In this document: piece by piece, positions 1 to 7,296 of the stretch
Layout of the letters: each line of letters opens with the position of its first letter
Position numbering within the stretch: the stretch's first letter is position 1
NCBI GenBank assembly: GCA_023382535.1
Contig: JAHDWA010000005.1
Coordinates: forward strand, 62,001 to 126,000
Reading direction: 5' to 3'
From: Anaerolineae bacterium
Lineage (GTDB): Bacteria > Chloroflexota > Anaerolineae > 4572-78 > J111
Length of the DNA stretch: 64,000 nucleotides
The notes under the pieces: model-generated
Databases searched by the model: none
Told to the model about the DNA's origin: nothing
The model's input: only the letters and a program-made list of their open reading frames with translations
Position numbers and translations under genes: made by a program

Positions 1-1451
1 CGGAATGGCTGGTTTCCTACGCCCTGCACGCCTGCGACGAACGAAAGCTGGACGTGGTCTACCTGATGCCGACCGAACGCGGGGTGAGCGATTTCAGCCA
101 GACGCGCTTCGGGCCGGCCCTGGAAGCCAGCCCCTACCTGGCCGGGATCATCGTCGGGGGGGCGGACAAGAGCGGCAAGCGCGGTTCGGACCAGGTGATG
201 CTGAAGCGGGTCGGCGACTCGTTTCTGTATTTCCGGGGCGGGCAGGTGAGCAAGGAAGGCAAAGCGCACCAGCTCAAGTCTATCCCCGGCGACGTGCTGG
301 TGCTGGATGAGCTGGACGAAATGGACAGCCGCGCGCCGGAGATTGCCCGCAAGCGGCTCAGCCACAGCGAGACGGCGGAGGTGCGGGCCATCAGCACGCC
401 GACGTACCCGGGCCGGGGGATTGACCTGGAATGGGCCAGGAGCGACCAGCGGGAATGGTTTCTGAAATGCGGTCATTGCGGCCAGTGGCAGTTCCTGACC
501 ATCAACCATATCGTTACCGTGTGGGACGACCTGGAGCGGCCCGTGGCCTGGCACGGCCAGGCTGAGGAACGGGCCTTCGCGGCGTGCCGGAAATGCGGCA
601 GGGAAATGGACCGGCTGGCGAAGGGAGTCTGGGTGCCGCAGTTTCCGGGGCGGGAGGTGGCGGGCTTCCACCCGACGCGGCTGATCAGCCCGCTGGCGGA
701 TTTACTGGCAATCGTGCAGAGCCTGCAAACGACGAATGAGACGAAACGGCGGGAGACGGTCAACCAGGATTTGGGCGAGACGTATACGCCCAGGGGCGGG
801 CAGCTCACCGACGAGATTCTGGACGCCTGTCGGCGGGAGTACGGCCACGGGCCATACCCGAACGAGCGGCCGGTGATGGGCGTTGACGTGGGCAAGGTGC
901 TGCACGGGGTTATCCGGGGCGAGCGGGGCCCGGCGAGCGGGGAATGGCCCCAGCGTTGGGCCGGAGAGATGGAAAGCTGGGATGAGTTGGGGCGGATGAT
1001 GCGCCGCTTTAAGGTGAAGCGGGTGGTGATTGACGCGGAGCCGGAGACGACGAAGGCGCGGGAGTTCCAGGCGGCCTGGCCTCCCGGCGTGGTCTGGCTG
1101 GCCTACGTCGTGGGGCCAAGCAAGGATATTGACCCGATTCAGTGGAATGAGGAGGAGCTGCGGCTGAATATGGACCGGACGCGGACGCTGGATAAGGTGC
1201 TGGCCCGATTCTACGAGGGCAAAAACACACTACCGGCGAACGCACGGGAGGTCAAGGATTATTACGCCCAGTTGAAAGCGCCGGTGCGGGTGCTGGAGAC
1301 GAACCAACGCGGGCGAACCGTGGCGACGTATATCGAGAAAGGGCCGGACCACCTGGCCTTTGCGGAAAACTTCTGCATGGCGGCGATGGAAGCGCCGGAG
1401 CCGCCACAGCCGACAACGGTGAGCAGGGTGGTGAAGGCGAGCGAGTTGTAG
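1..1451 (+). CDS. Phage terminase large subunit (GpA-like), 5' end off the window
   Basis: Motor and nuclease that packages DNA into proheads. The open frame reads in from base 3 without a start, so the N terminus and Walker A lie left of the window. Visible are a Walker B-like segment VLVLDELDEMD, a Cys pair on each side of a small insert (KCGHCG ... CRKCG) as seen in GpA-type terminases, and the RNase H-like nuclease acidic residues in MGVDVGKV and VVIDAEPE with a late HLAFAENFC segment. It is the first of a run of closely spaced plus-strand head genes, and the next ATG follows the stop directly. The family call is from motifs; I am confident it is a terminase and less sure of the subfamily. 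Confidence 0.9.
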   Translation, partial: EWLVSYALHACDERKLDVVYLMPTERGVSDFSQTRFGPALEASPYLAGIIVGGADKSGKRGSDQVMLKRVGDSFLYFRGGQVSKEGKAHQLKSIPGDVLVLDELDEMDSRAPEIARKRLSHSETAEVRAISTPTYPGRGIDLEWARSDQREWFLKCGHCGQWQFLTINHIVTVWDDLERPVAWHGQAEERAFAACRKCGREMDRLAKGVWVPQFPGREVAGFHPTRLISPLADLLAIVQSLQTTNETKRRETVNQDLGETYTPRGGQLTDEILDACRREYGHGPYPNERPVMGVDVGKVLHGVIRGERGPASGEWPQRWAGEMESWDELGRMMRRFKVKRVVIDAEPETTKAREFQAAWPPGVVWLAYVVGPSKDIDPIQWNEEELRLNMDRTRTLDKVLARFYEGKNTLPANAREVKDYYAQLKAPVRVLETNQRGRTVATYIEKGPDHLAFAENFCMAAMEAPEPPQPTTVSRVVKASEL

Positions 1452-1452
1452 A

Positions 1453-1824
1453 ATGCCAAACCGAACGATTTCATCCGTTGCCGGTAGCCTGGCAGTCAGA
1501 ATGATAGAGCGAGCATTGGAAAAGGGGAAGGTCATAGAAATACCTTCTCTGGGTATCACGCTTCAAAAGAAGGGAAAGGAGAGAATTATGCCGGACAAAA
1601 TTCAGGGTGAGCAAAAGAAAATGACCATCACCATCGTCGGTGTAGTCACTCATTCGGAGGCGTTTCAGACGCGATTCGGATTGTTTAATCAGGCCGTGCA
1701 GCGGTATTTAATGGAGGCGTTTCCAGAATTCAAGCCTATCGCGCCGCCGGTCACCGTGACGGTTGACGACGTGTCGCCTGATGACCTGGTTCTCGAACCG
1801 GTAGACTCAAAGCGGCCTTATTAA
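1453..1824 (+). CDS. Small phage protein of unknown function
   Basis: Hypothetical protein of 123 residues just after the terminase stop. The N-terminal part (RMIERALEKGKVIEIPSLGI) looks coding. A second in-frame ATG at 1588 has a much better ribosome site (AAGGAGAG, 4-5 bases upstream) and would give a 78-residue protein, so either start or both may be used. No domain is recognised. Its place between terminase and portal genes suggests a head or packaging accessory role, which is inference. Confidence 0.6.
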   Translation: MPNRTISSVAGSLAVRMIERALEKGKVIEIPSLGITLQKKGKERIMPDKIQGEQKKMTITIVGVVTHSEAFQTRFGLFNQAVQRYLMEAFPEFKPIAPPVTVTVDDVSPDDLVLEPVDSKRPY

Positions 1825-1838
1825 CCAGAGGTGAGCCT

Positions 1839-2207
1839 ATGAACCTGGGAGAATTGAGCAAGGACCGCTGTATCGTTTGCGGCAAGGCCGTTCGAGTCAT
1901 CAACGGTATGTTTGTGTTTCACCAGGAAGTTGACGCTTCGCATCAGGTTGCTTTGCCGCCGGACCATCCGCTCAAGGAGGCTGTCGCGCCGTTCAATATG
2001 GATGTTCACACCATCCAGGTGACGCCCGATGTGTCGCTCAAGTACAATCTGGCCGACGGCTGGTTCAGCCTGGTTGACGCCGACAACCTGGGCTACGATG
2101 AACTGGGGGCGGTGTTGATGGTGGTGGAGGATATTGACCCGTTGATTGTGGCGTTGGGGGAGCTGCGGAAAGAGGTGAGGGTAAAAAGTGTCGGTAGTGG
2201 CCTGTAG
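1839..2207 (+). CDS. Hypothetical protein with an N-terminal CxxC
   Basis: 122 residues, starting MNLGELSKDRCIVCGKAV, so a single Cys pair (CIVC) lies near the N terminus and could be half a metal site or a redox pair. The rest is acidic and unremarkable. GAGGTGAG precedes the ATG. Its 3' end overlaps the next gene by about 20 bases, which implies translational coupling with the Ntn hydrolase. No function assigned. Confidence 0.65.
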   Translation: MNLGELSKDRCIVCGKAVRVINGMFVFHQEVDASHQVALPPDHPLKEAVAPFNMDVHTIQVTPDVSLKYNLADGWFSLVDADNLGYDELGAVLMVVEDIDPLIVALGELRKEVRVKSVGSGL

Positions 2208-2712
2208 GATCAGGGAGGACGGGTACGAAATAGCCGCCGATTCGATCACGGTGCGTGGTTATACTCAAACAAAGGGCGAAAATACGAGCCTGTCGAAGCT
2301 GTTTGAAACCAAGGACATGGTGGTTGGGACGGTTGGAACGGCAGAAGAAGGCAGCTTGTTTCGGCTTTTTTGCGCAACTCGGAAGCCGGCGGCGGCTAGT
2401 GAGTACGCGATGCTGGAATTCTTTTCAGAATTTTCGGAGTGGAAAGAGAAGAAGACTAGCAATTCAAGTATAGAGAATTCTTATATCATCGGTTTTGGTG
2501 ATAAGTGCTTTGCGGTTGAACAGTGGTTAGTTGAGGAGATTTTGACCTTTCAGGCTATCGGTGCGGGGATGGACTTTGCCCTGGCAGCTTTGCATTTGGG
2601 TCATTCGGTAAGGGTGGCGGTCGAAACGGCAATTGAACTATCCGTGTACTGTGAGTCGCCGGTTATAGCAGTGTCAAAAGAGCGAACGGTATCGAGTGAT
2701 GACCACAGGTAA
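2188..2712 (+). CDS. HslV/20S proteasome-type Ntn hydrolase, phage-borne
   Basis: 174 residues from a GTG start with GAGGTGAGGG upstream. The pattern is that of small proteasome beta-subunit-like proteins: a short first strand, then IAADSITVRGY, KLFETKDMVVGTVG, a mid segment, AIGAGMDFALAALHLGHS, then VAVETAIELSVYCESPV. In known relatives the residue after the initiator Met is the nucleophile; here it would be Ser2, so activity depends on Met removal. No ATPase partner (HslU or ClpX type) is visible nearby. It sits in the head-gene cluster, so turnover of head or host proteins is possible. Fold call confident, role inferred. Confidence 0.75.
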   Translation: MSVVACRIREDGYEIAADSITVRGYTQTKGENTSLSKLFETKDMVVGTVGTAEEGSLFRLFCATRKPAAASEYAMLEFFSEFSEWKEKKTSNSSIENSYIIGFGDKCFAVEQWLVEEILTFQAIGAGMDFALAALHLGHSVRVAVETAIELSVYCESPVIAVSKERTVSSDDHR

Positions 2713-2724
2713 ACCGTTGGGCCA

Positions 2725-2919
2725 TTGGCAAATTTAGCCGGTATAAGCGTTGTTATCACTGCAATGACAAACCAGATTCTCAGGGCTAACGGGGTTAGCC
2801 GTGCTCGTTACGACCAGATCAAATTCAACCGGCGCATCTTTCGCCGGCTGCTGATATTGGGGTGGCTGAAGAAGCGGAGGCGACATGACGACTCAACCAG
2901 GCCCGGCGCTGCAAGTTGA
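2725..2919 (+). CDS. Small very basic protein, uncertain start
   Basis: The frame opens at a TTG (2725); an ATG at 2764 would give a 51-residue protein. Neither start has a good ribosome site. The C-terminal half is Arg/Lys-rich (RRIFRRLLILGWLKKRRR) and would bind nucleic acid or a membrane surface. It overlaps the next gene by 35 bases. Reported because the region is otherwise empty and the composition is protein-like, but it could be spurious. Confidence 0.35.
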   Translation: MANLAGISVVITAMTNQILRANGVSRARYDQIKFNRRIFRRLLILGWLKKRRRHDDSTRPGAAS

Positions 2920-3100
2920 CGCCCAGGGCAATGTCTACGCCGAAGGGGTGAAGATTTGCCGGGTGGACGCGCAGCGGGGGGTATTACTCTTTCTCGACAA
3001 GGACCGCCGGCGGGCGGCGCAGCGAGGCTCCAACCAGGTGACGGTGCCGATTGCGGCGCTGGTTGGATTGGGGGGATTGAAACGGAAGGGGGCAGAGTAA
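2885..3100 (+). CDS. Small hypothetical protein
   Basis: 71 residues, ATG after GGAGGCGAC. It reads as a small beta-rich protein (VDAQGNVYAEGVKICRVD) with a short basic C terminus. The stop TAA shares its last A with the ATG of the next gene at 3100, which is typical of translational coupling. Function unknown. Confidence 0.6.
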   Translation: MTTQPGPALQVDAQGNVYAEGVKICRVDAQRGVLLFLDKDRRRAAQRGSNQVTVPIAALVGLGGLKRKGAE

Positions 3101-3408
3101 TGCACTTAACCTTACTTGGCCTTCCGGCTCCTGACCCCTTGACCGGCCTGCTGGATGAGCCGTTATCGGAACGGCTGCAAGGCAAACCGATTGGCGACGA
3201 CCTGGGCGGTGGCGAGGGCTGCACCCTGTTCGACCTGGCCCTGGGCCTGCCGGTGCGCTGCCGGATCTGTGGGCGGTGCGATTGCTGGCTGCCGGAGGGC
3301 CGGGCCTGGGTGTGTGAGCACGAGCCATCGCCGCACGTTCCCTGGCTGCGGGTGATTGACTCGGTGCGGGCCGACAGGGTGACGCCGGGTCGCAAGGGTT
3401 CATCGTAG
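3100..3408 (+). CDS. Small Cys-rich, putative zinc-binding protein
   Basis: The frame is open from 2956, but the ATG at 3100, coupled to the preceding stop (TAATG), is the natural start and gives 102 residues. The middle holds CRICGRCDCW and then CEH, a Cys/His cluster able to bind zinc. Unknown function; last gene before the first promoter/leader module. Confidence 0.65.
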   Translation: MHLTLLGLPAPDPLTGLLDEPLSERLQGKPIGDDLGGGEGCTLFDLALGLPVRCRICGRCDCWLPEGRAWVCEHEPSPHVPWLRVIDSVRADRVTPGRKGSS

Positions 3409-3431
3409 CGATCTTATCGGAAGCATTATTC

Positions 3432-3449
3432 CGTCTCCAATTGGAGACA
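3432..3449. repeat. 18-bp palindrome, copy 1 (first base C)
   Basis: CGTCTCCAATTGGAGACA, differing from the perfect palindrome only at base 1. It lies 23 bases upstream of the -35 box of the first structural promoter. Other copies or close variants occur at 6671, 10780, 17828, 19555, 21899, 31582, 34714, 38456, 42400 and 56777. Confidence 0.85.
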
Positions 3450-3471
3450 TTTTTGGGCAAGGAATCAGGTA

Positions 3472-3500
3472 TTGCACCCTTAGCACATTTGTGCTATTAT
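3472..3500 (+). promoter_or_regulatory. Late-type promoter module 1 with operator in the spacer
   Basis: TTGCAC, 17 bases, TATTAT. The spacer and -10 contain the inverted repeat TAGCACATTTGTGCTA (3481-3496), placed so that a bound dimer would block or contact polymerase. Three further promoters (6709, 21927, 31606) share spacing and operator. Expected start near 3507, leading to the portal gene after a leader that ends in a hairpin. Confidence 0.75.
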
Positions 3501-3577
3501 TATGACAACAAATGGATAAGCCCTCACCCCAACCCTCTCCCTCTGGGAGAGAGAGTTGAGGCAGCGTGAGCCTATGA

Positions 3578-3615
3578 GCCGCCAGGAGTGTCGCACCTCC
3601 GGCGGCTTTTTTGTT
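3578..3615 (+). terminator. Leader hairpin with T-run between promoter 1 and portal gene
   Basis: GCCGCC-A-GGAG ... CTCC-GGCGGC followed by six T and GTTT. It forms an intrinsic terminator about 75-105 bases after the predicted start and just before the portal gene. Nearly the same hairpin recurs at 6834 and 22015. The 3' arm CACCTCC could also mask the AGGAG, but the T-run favours termination. Readthrough would need an antiterminator (inference). Confidence 0.7.
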
Positions 3616-3647
3616 TGATTTGAGTGACGACTACAGGAAATAGGGCA

Positions 3648-4943
3648 ATGGCTCTAATTGACCAGATTAGCAGGGTAATCAACCAGCTGAGGCCGGTCCG
3701 GCCCAGGACGACGGCGGATGATCAGTCCAAAAGCGGCGGAACGACGCCGGCGGTGATGCGGCTGCGGCTGGATCACGACCGGCGGTCGCTGATCAAGGAC
3801 AGCCGAAAAATGTACGCCGACGACTCGCGCATCGAAGGCATCATCAACACCCTGGCCCGTGACGCGGTCAAGGGCGGCTTTACCGTCAAGGTGAAGCAGG
3901 GCAGCAACCCCAAGCTGGCCCAACAGGTCGCCGATGAGATGGTCAGCCGGCTGCACCTGCGGACCCGGCTGGACGATTGGACCCGGCTGACCCTGCGCGA
4001 CGGAGATTCGTTCCTGGAAAATTCGGTAGACTCCGACTTCCTGATCCAGGAGGTGACGCGCAAGCCGACGCTGGAAATGAACCGCAACAGCGACCGCACA
4101 GACCGGTTCGAGGACCCACAGCGAGCTTATTGGTGGGGAGAGGCGAACTTCGGCGGGATGCCGCCGAAGGAAGCGGTCTGGTTCGCCGATTGGCAGATCG
4201 TCCACGCGCGGTGGGGCCATGACGAGGGCAGCCGCTACGGAAAGCCTGTCTTTTCCTCCGGACGCACCTCGCACCGCTACACGGTGGACGGAGAGCGGGA
4301 CATCTGGGTGCGGCGGCGGACCCGGGCCGGGATGAAGTTCGTCCATAAAATCCAGGGCGACCAGGCGGCGGTGCAGCAGTATCTGGACCGGAACAGGGAC
4401 GTACTGAACAACCCCAACGCGGCCATCCAGGATTTCTTTGGAAACGTGGAGGTAGCGGCCATCCAGGGCGACGCGCGGCTGGGCGAGATTGCCGACGTGA
4501 AGCATCACATCGAGACGTGGGCGGTTGGCTCGCCGGTGCCGCTAACGCTCATCGGCTACGGGGCAGACCTGAACCGGGACATCCTGGAGCAGAAAAAGGA
4601 GCAGTACGACGACGCGCTGGAACAGGTGGCGGAATGGGTGTCGGATCAATTCTTGCGGCCCCTGTTGGAGCTGCAATGGCTCCTCCAGGGCATCTGGCCG
4701 GGAGGGATGGATTACAGCATCGCCTGGGGCAGCAAGAAGCTCATCACGACCGAGGACCTGTTCAACGTAGCCAGGGCCGGCCTGCAATTCCGGGCATTGG
4801 GCTGGCCGGATGAGATCATTGTGGAAATCCTGGCCCCGTTCATTCCGGGCCTGGACGCGGAACGGCTGCTCAAGGCGATGGAGGCGCTGAAGGCGAACCA
4901 GCCGGACGAGATTGACCGGATCGCGGGGACGGCGGGACAGTAG
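3648..4943 (+). CDS. Phage portal protein
   Basis: About 431 residues. The frame also allows a GTG at 3624, but the ATG at 3648 has AGGA 8-9 bases upstream. Order and size fit a portal: it follows the terminase cluster and precedes the MuF-like head protein. The N-terminal third has RMKMYADDSR-type helices (DSRKMYADDSRIEGIINTL). The C-terminal third is helical, with LEQKKEQYDDALEQVAEWV and a clip/crown-like amphipathic tail. The dodecameric portal forms the DNA gate at the head vertex. Assigned by context plus overall pattern, not by a signature motif. Confidence 0.8.
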   Translation: MALIDQISRVINQLRPVRPRTTADDQSKSGGTTPAVMRLRLDHDRRSLIKDSRKMYADDSRIEGIINTLARDAVKGGFTVKVKQGSNPKLAQQVADEMVSRLHLRTRLDDWTRLTLRDGDSFLENSVDSDFLIQEVTRKPTLEMNRNSDRTDRFEDPQRAYWWGEANFGGMPPKEAVWFADWQIVHARWGHDEGSRYGKPVFSSGRTSHRYTVDGERDIWVRRRTRAGMKFVHKIQGDQAAVQQYLDRNRDVLNNPNAAIQDFFGNVEVAAIQGDARLGEIADVKHHIETWAVGSPVPLTLIGYGADLNRDILEQKKEQYDDALEQVAEWVSDQFLRPLLELQWLLQGIWPGGMDYSIAWGSKKLITTEDLFNVARAGLQFRALGWPDEIIVEILAPFIPGLDAERLLKAMEALKANQPDEIDRIAGTAGQ

Positions 4944-5001
4944 CCGGGGGCCGGGGGCAGAATAAGTTTTAATTGGCGATTAATTATTTAAGGAGGCAAC
5001 T

Positions 5002-5352
5002 ATGGCGCGAAGCAATATTTCTGCGCAGGCGGTCGGCGATGCGGGCCTGAACATCACCGATATGACCATGACGACGATGAGCGCGGGGGCTAACAACGGG
5101 GTGATGGTCCCCTACAGCCCGGCAAACAAGCTCCTGCTGCGCAATGGCACCGGCGGCGATGCGGTTTACACGATCAAGGTGCCAACGCCGGGCGCGTACA
5201 GCGGCAAGGGAGTGACCATCCCGGACGTGACCGTCACCCTGGCCACGGGCAAGGATATGATCTACAAGCTCAGCCCGCTTTTCAAGCAGTCGGACGACAA
5301 GGTGTATGTTGACTGCGACGTGGCGGCGAAGATTGCGGCGATTACGCCTTAA
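5002..5352 (+). CDS. Small virion protein candidate
   Basis: 116 residues with an ideal ribosome site (AAGGAGG, 7 bases before ATG). Thr/Val/Gly-rich and beta-predicted (NKLLLRNGTGGDAVYTIKV, VTIPDVTVTLATGKD), like small head decoration or head-fibre proteins found between portal and capsid genes. A strong ribosome site suggests high copy number. Function inferred from context only. Confidence 0.6.
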   Translation: MARSNISAQAVGDAGLNITDMTMTTMSAGANNGVMVPYSPANKLLLRNGTGGDAVYTIKVPTPGAYSGKGVTIPDVTVTLATGKDMIYKLSPLFKQSDDKVYVDCDVAAKIAAITP

Positions 5353-5353
5353 A

Positions 5354-6652
5354 ATGATCCCCCTTTTTACCCCTGACCTCCGCTCTCCTATACCACCCGG
5401 CCCCCTCCCTCCCTCTCTCCCAGCCTCTCCCCCAAAGGGGGAGAGGGGCCTGGGGAGGGGGCCGGAATTGGCCGAAGCCCGCCGGAAAAAACGCGTCCTG
5501 GACGATGTGGCGCTCGGCGAGCTGGCCGGCTTGCAGCACGTGGCGATGGCGCGGCTGCACCTGAAATTTACCGCCGACACCCACGCGCTGCTGGGCGAGC
5601 TGCTGGAGCAGGTGCGGGCGAAGCTGCTGACCTACGTGGTGGACGACGAGGGTCACCTCAACCCGCTGGCAACGGGACCGCTGATGGACTTTACCGCGTC
5701 GGCGTGGCGAGAGATGTTCAAGAAGTTCCAGGGGCGCTTTGAGGCGGCCAGGGAGCAGGCGGCGCTGATCAGCTTTGCGGCGCTGGCCAGGCACCACCGG
5801 CATTTTATGGGACTGATGGCGGAGAAAACGGAGGCGTCGCCGCCGGGACAGGTCGGGGTGGTGGCCGTGCCCTTTTACCGGCCCCAACTCCAGGAAGTGC
5901 TCGACGCGGCGGCAGGCCGGGTCTACGGCGACGGGTTCAAGCTGAGCCAGCGTGTCTGGAACCTGGACCAGCGCGGGTTGAAGGGGCTGCAACAGATCAT
6001 CCTGGCGACGATTGCCGGCGGAGACAGCGCCTGGAACGCGGCGCAGCAACTGGAGAGTTACCTGGGGGCCAACCAGGAGTGCCCGCGCTGGACACGAACC
6101 CGGCTGTATAAGCTGACCAAGACGGATATTGCCGCCGGGGACCGGACGGGCCTCATCAGCGGCAGCCCGTGCGCGAGCAAGGGGGTGGCCTACAACGCGC
6201 TGCGCCTGGCGCGGAACGAGATCCAGATCGTCCACGCGGGGGCGACGGATACGATCTTTGGCCGGATGCCGTGGGTGGAGCAGGAGCAGGTCGTCCTTAG
6301 CCCGTCCCACCCGCCAATTGCGTGCGTGTGCGAGGACGTGGTCGCCGGCGGAGAGAACGGCGACGGGGTGTACCCGAAGGGGACGATTGCGCTGCCGCTT
6401 CACGTGCAGTGCCTCTGCTTTTTGAAAGCCGTACTTATGAAGGACGAAGCGTTCATCGGCCGAATGCGCGGCTGGCTGGACGGGTCGGGAGCCTGGCCGG
6501 AGATGGACAGTTACGCGACCTGGCTCAAGGCGACCCGGCAGACGCTGGGCGTGGCGCTGGATACGGTTCTGTACGAGCAGTTGGCCCTGCCGTTCATCAA
6601 CTGGCTGGACGGGAGCGAGGCGGATCTGGACGCGGCGTTGGGCCTCCCCTAG
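5354..6652 (+). CDS. MuF-like head morphogenesis / minor capsid protein
   Basis: 432 residues from the ATG two bases after the preceding stop; the frame is open further upstream but that part lies inside the previous gene. Residues about 15-36 are encoded by a C-rich palindromic repeat (PPSLPASPPKGERGLG), so the natural N terminus may begin after it. The C-terminal region has the MuF pattern: a helical LARNEIQIVHAGATD, then CVCEDVVAGGENG and a final LPLHVQCLC, where the Cys/His residues close the domain. MuF proteins enter the head with the portal and are often ejected. Confident on family. Confidence 0.75.
   Translation: MIPLFTPDLRSPIPPGPLPPSLPASPPKGERGLGRGPELAEARRKKRVLDDVALGELAGLQHVAMARLHLKFTADTHALLGELLEQVRAKLLTYVVDDEGHLNPLATGPLMDFTASAWREMFKKFQGRFEAAREQAALISFAALARHHRHFMGLMAEKTEASPPGQVGVVAVPFYRPQLQEVLDAAAGRVYGDGFKLSQRVWNLDQRGLKGLQQIILATIAGGDSAWNAAQQLESYLGANQECPRWTRTRLYKLTKTDIAAGDRTGLISGSPCASKGVAYNALRLARNEIQIVHAGATDTIFGRMPWVEQEQVVLSPSHPPIACVCEDVVAGGENGDGVYPKGTIALPLHVQCLCFLKAVLMKDEAFIGRMRGWLDGSGAWPEMDSYATWLKATRQTLGVALDTVLYEQLALPFINWLDGSEADLDAALGLP
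5385..5462. repeat. C-rich/G-rich palindromic repeat inside a head gene
   Basis: A CCCCCTCCCTCC ... run followed by its near complement GGGGGAGAGGGG ... GGAGGGGG. The same class of repeat is seen near 3519, 6758, 7205, 11101, 15444, 17768, 34567, 38405, 54085, 54893, 56477 and 56736. Here it is read in frame as a Pro-rich peptide near the N terminus of the MuF-like protein. Confidence 0.7.
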
Positions 6653-6670
6653 CCCCTCCCTCCGGGGAGG

Positions 6671-6688
6671 TGTCTCCAATTGGAGACA
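6671..6688. repeat. 18-bp palindrome, copy 2
   Basis: Perfect TGTCTCCAATTGGAGACA between the MuF-like gene stop and promoter module 2, 20 bases before the -35 box. Same relative placement as copies 1, 6 and 7. Confidence 0.9.
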
Positions 6689-6708
6689 TTTGGGGACAAA
6701 AGTGCCTA

Positions 6709-6737
6709 TTGCTCTTCTAGCACATTTGTGCTATTAT
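6709..6737 (+). promoter_or_regulatory. Late-type promoter module 2 with operator
   Basis: TTGCTC, 17 bases, TATTAT with TAGCACATTTGTGCTA at 6718-6733. It drives the zinc-ribbon and capsid polyprotein genes. The leader that follows contains another C-rich palindrome (6758-6815), so a long stem forms before the terminator hairpin. Confidence 0.75.
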
Positions 6738-6833
6738 TATGACAAGAAAATAAATCGGCCCTCCCCCACGCCGGGCTTGCGCTCGGCAGCCTCCCAGAGG
6801 GAGGGAGGGGGCCGGCAGCGCGTGAGCCGTTGA

Positions 6834-6872
6834 GCCGCCAGGAGAATCGCACCTCCGGCGGCTTTTTTTGTT
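6834..6872 (+). terminator. Leader hairpin with T-run before the zinc-ribbon gene
   Basis: GCCGCC-A-GGAG, loop, CTCC-GGCGGC, then seven T. Second copy of the leader terminator, immediately before the AGCCAGGA ribosome site of the gene starting at 6883. The conserved upstream words GTGAGCCGTTGAGCCGCC are shared with the copy at 22015. Confidence 0.7.
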
Positions 6873-6882
6873 GGAGCCAGGA

Positions 6883-7179
6883 ATGCAGATTAAGTGCAAT
6901 GACTGCGGGCGCGTGATTGAGATGGACGTGCAGCAGAGGCCGGCCTCCGATCCCACGCTAACAGAGGTGGGCTTTGAGTGCCCGGACTGCCATACGTGGT
7001 ACCACGGATATTTTACCAATGACGAACTGGAACAAAAGCGGGCGCTGCTGGCCAGGTTCCAGGCGAAAGCGCAGCGGAGCCGGCCCGATTTCGCGCGGTA
7101 CCAGCGCAAGCGAGAGGCGTTCGCAGCGGCGTTTTATCGAATCAACCAGAAGCAGCCGGATATGATATTGCCGGTATAA
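6883..7179 (+). CDS. Zinc-ribbon protein of unknown role
   Basis: 98 residues from the ATG at 6883 (CCAGGA upstream; the open frame also includes TTG codons inside the terminator, which are unlikely starts). Four cysteines form a ribbon: CNDCGRVIE near the N terminus and CPDCHTWYHGY about 25 residues on. The C-terminal half is a basic helix (LLARFQAKAQRSRPDF). First gene after promoter module 2. May be a small head-assembly or regulatory protein; nothing more can be said. Confidence 0.65.
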   Translation: MQIKCNDCGRVIEMDVQQRPASDPTLTEVGFECPDCHTWYHGYFTNDELEQKRALLARFQAKAQRSRPDFARYQRKREAFAAAFYRINQKQPDMILPV

Positions 7180-7195
7180 GGCAGGTTATCCCGGC
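7170..7195. repeat. GCCGGTATAA-6-TTATCCCGGC palindrome
   Basis: Ten-base arms with one mismatch and a 6-base centre, overlapping the stop codon of the zinc-ribbon gene. Related elements lie at 15509, 43078, 51871 and 59432, with a weaker one at 34647. All lie at gene borders; three are just upstream of a ribosome site. Confidence 0.65.
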
Positions 7196-7296
7196 TAAGG
7201 CCCTCTCCTGGCCCTCTTGCCCTCCCCTAACCCCTCCCGGAGGGAGGGGTTAGGGGAGAGTGGGACAGAGGAAGAGGGACAAAGGAGGTATCGAGG

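Noticed and set aside
3481..3496. TAGCACATTTGTGCTA as a LexA (SOS) box
   Set aside because: The half-site is AGCAC rather than the GAAC core of Gram-positive-type LexA boxes, and the copies precede structural genes only. A phage regulator site is more likely, though not proven.
5342..6679. Long minus-strand open frame opposite the MuF-like gene
   Set aside because: Shadow frame in GC-rich DNA. It is Arg/Pro/His-rich with no ribosome site; the plus-strand gene has family motifs. The same reasoning removes other long antisense frames (for example 8218-9687, 26311-27645, 33219-34658, 49214-50341).
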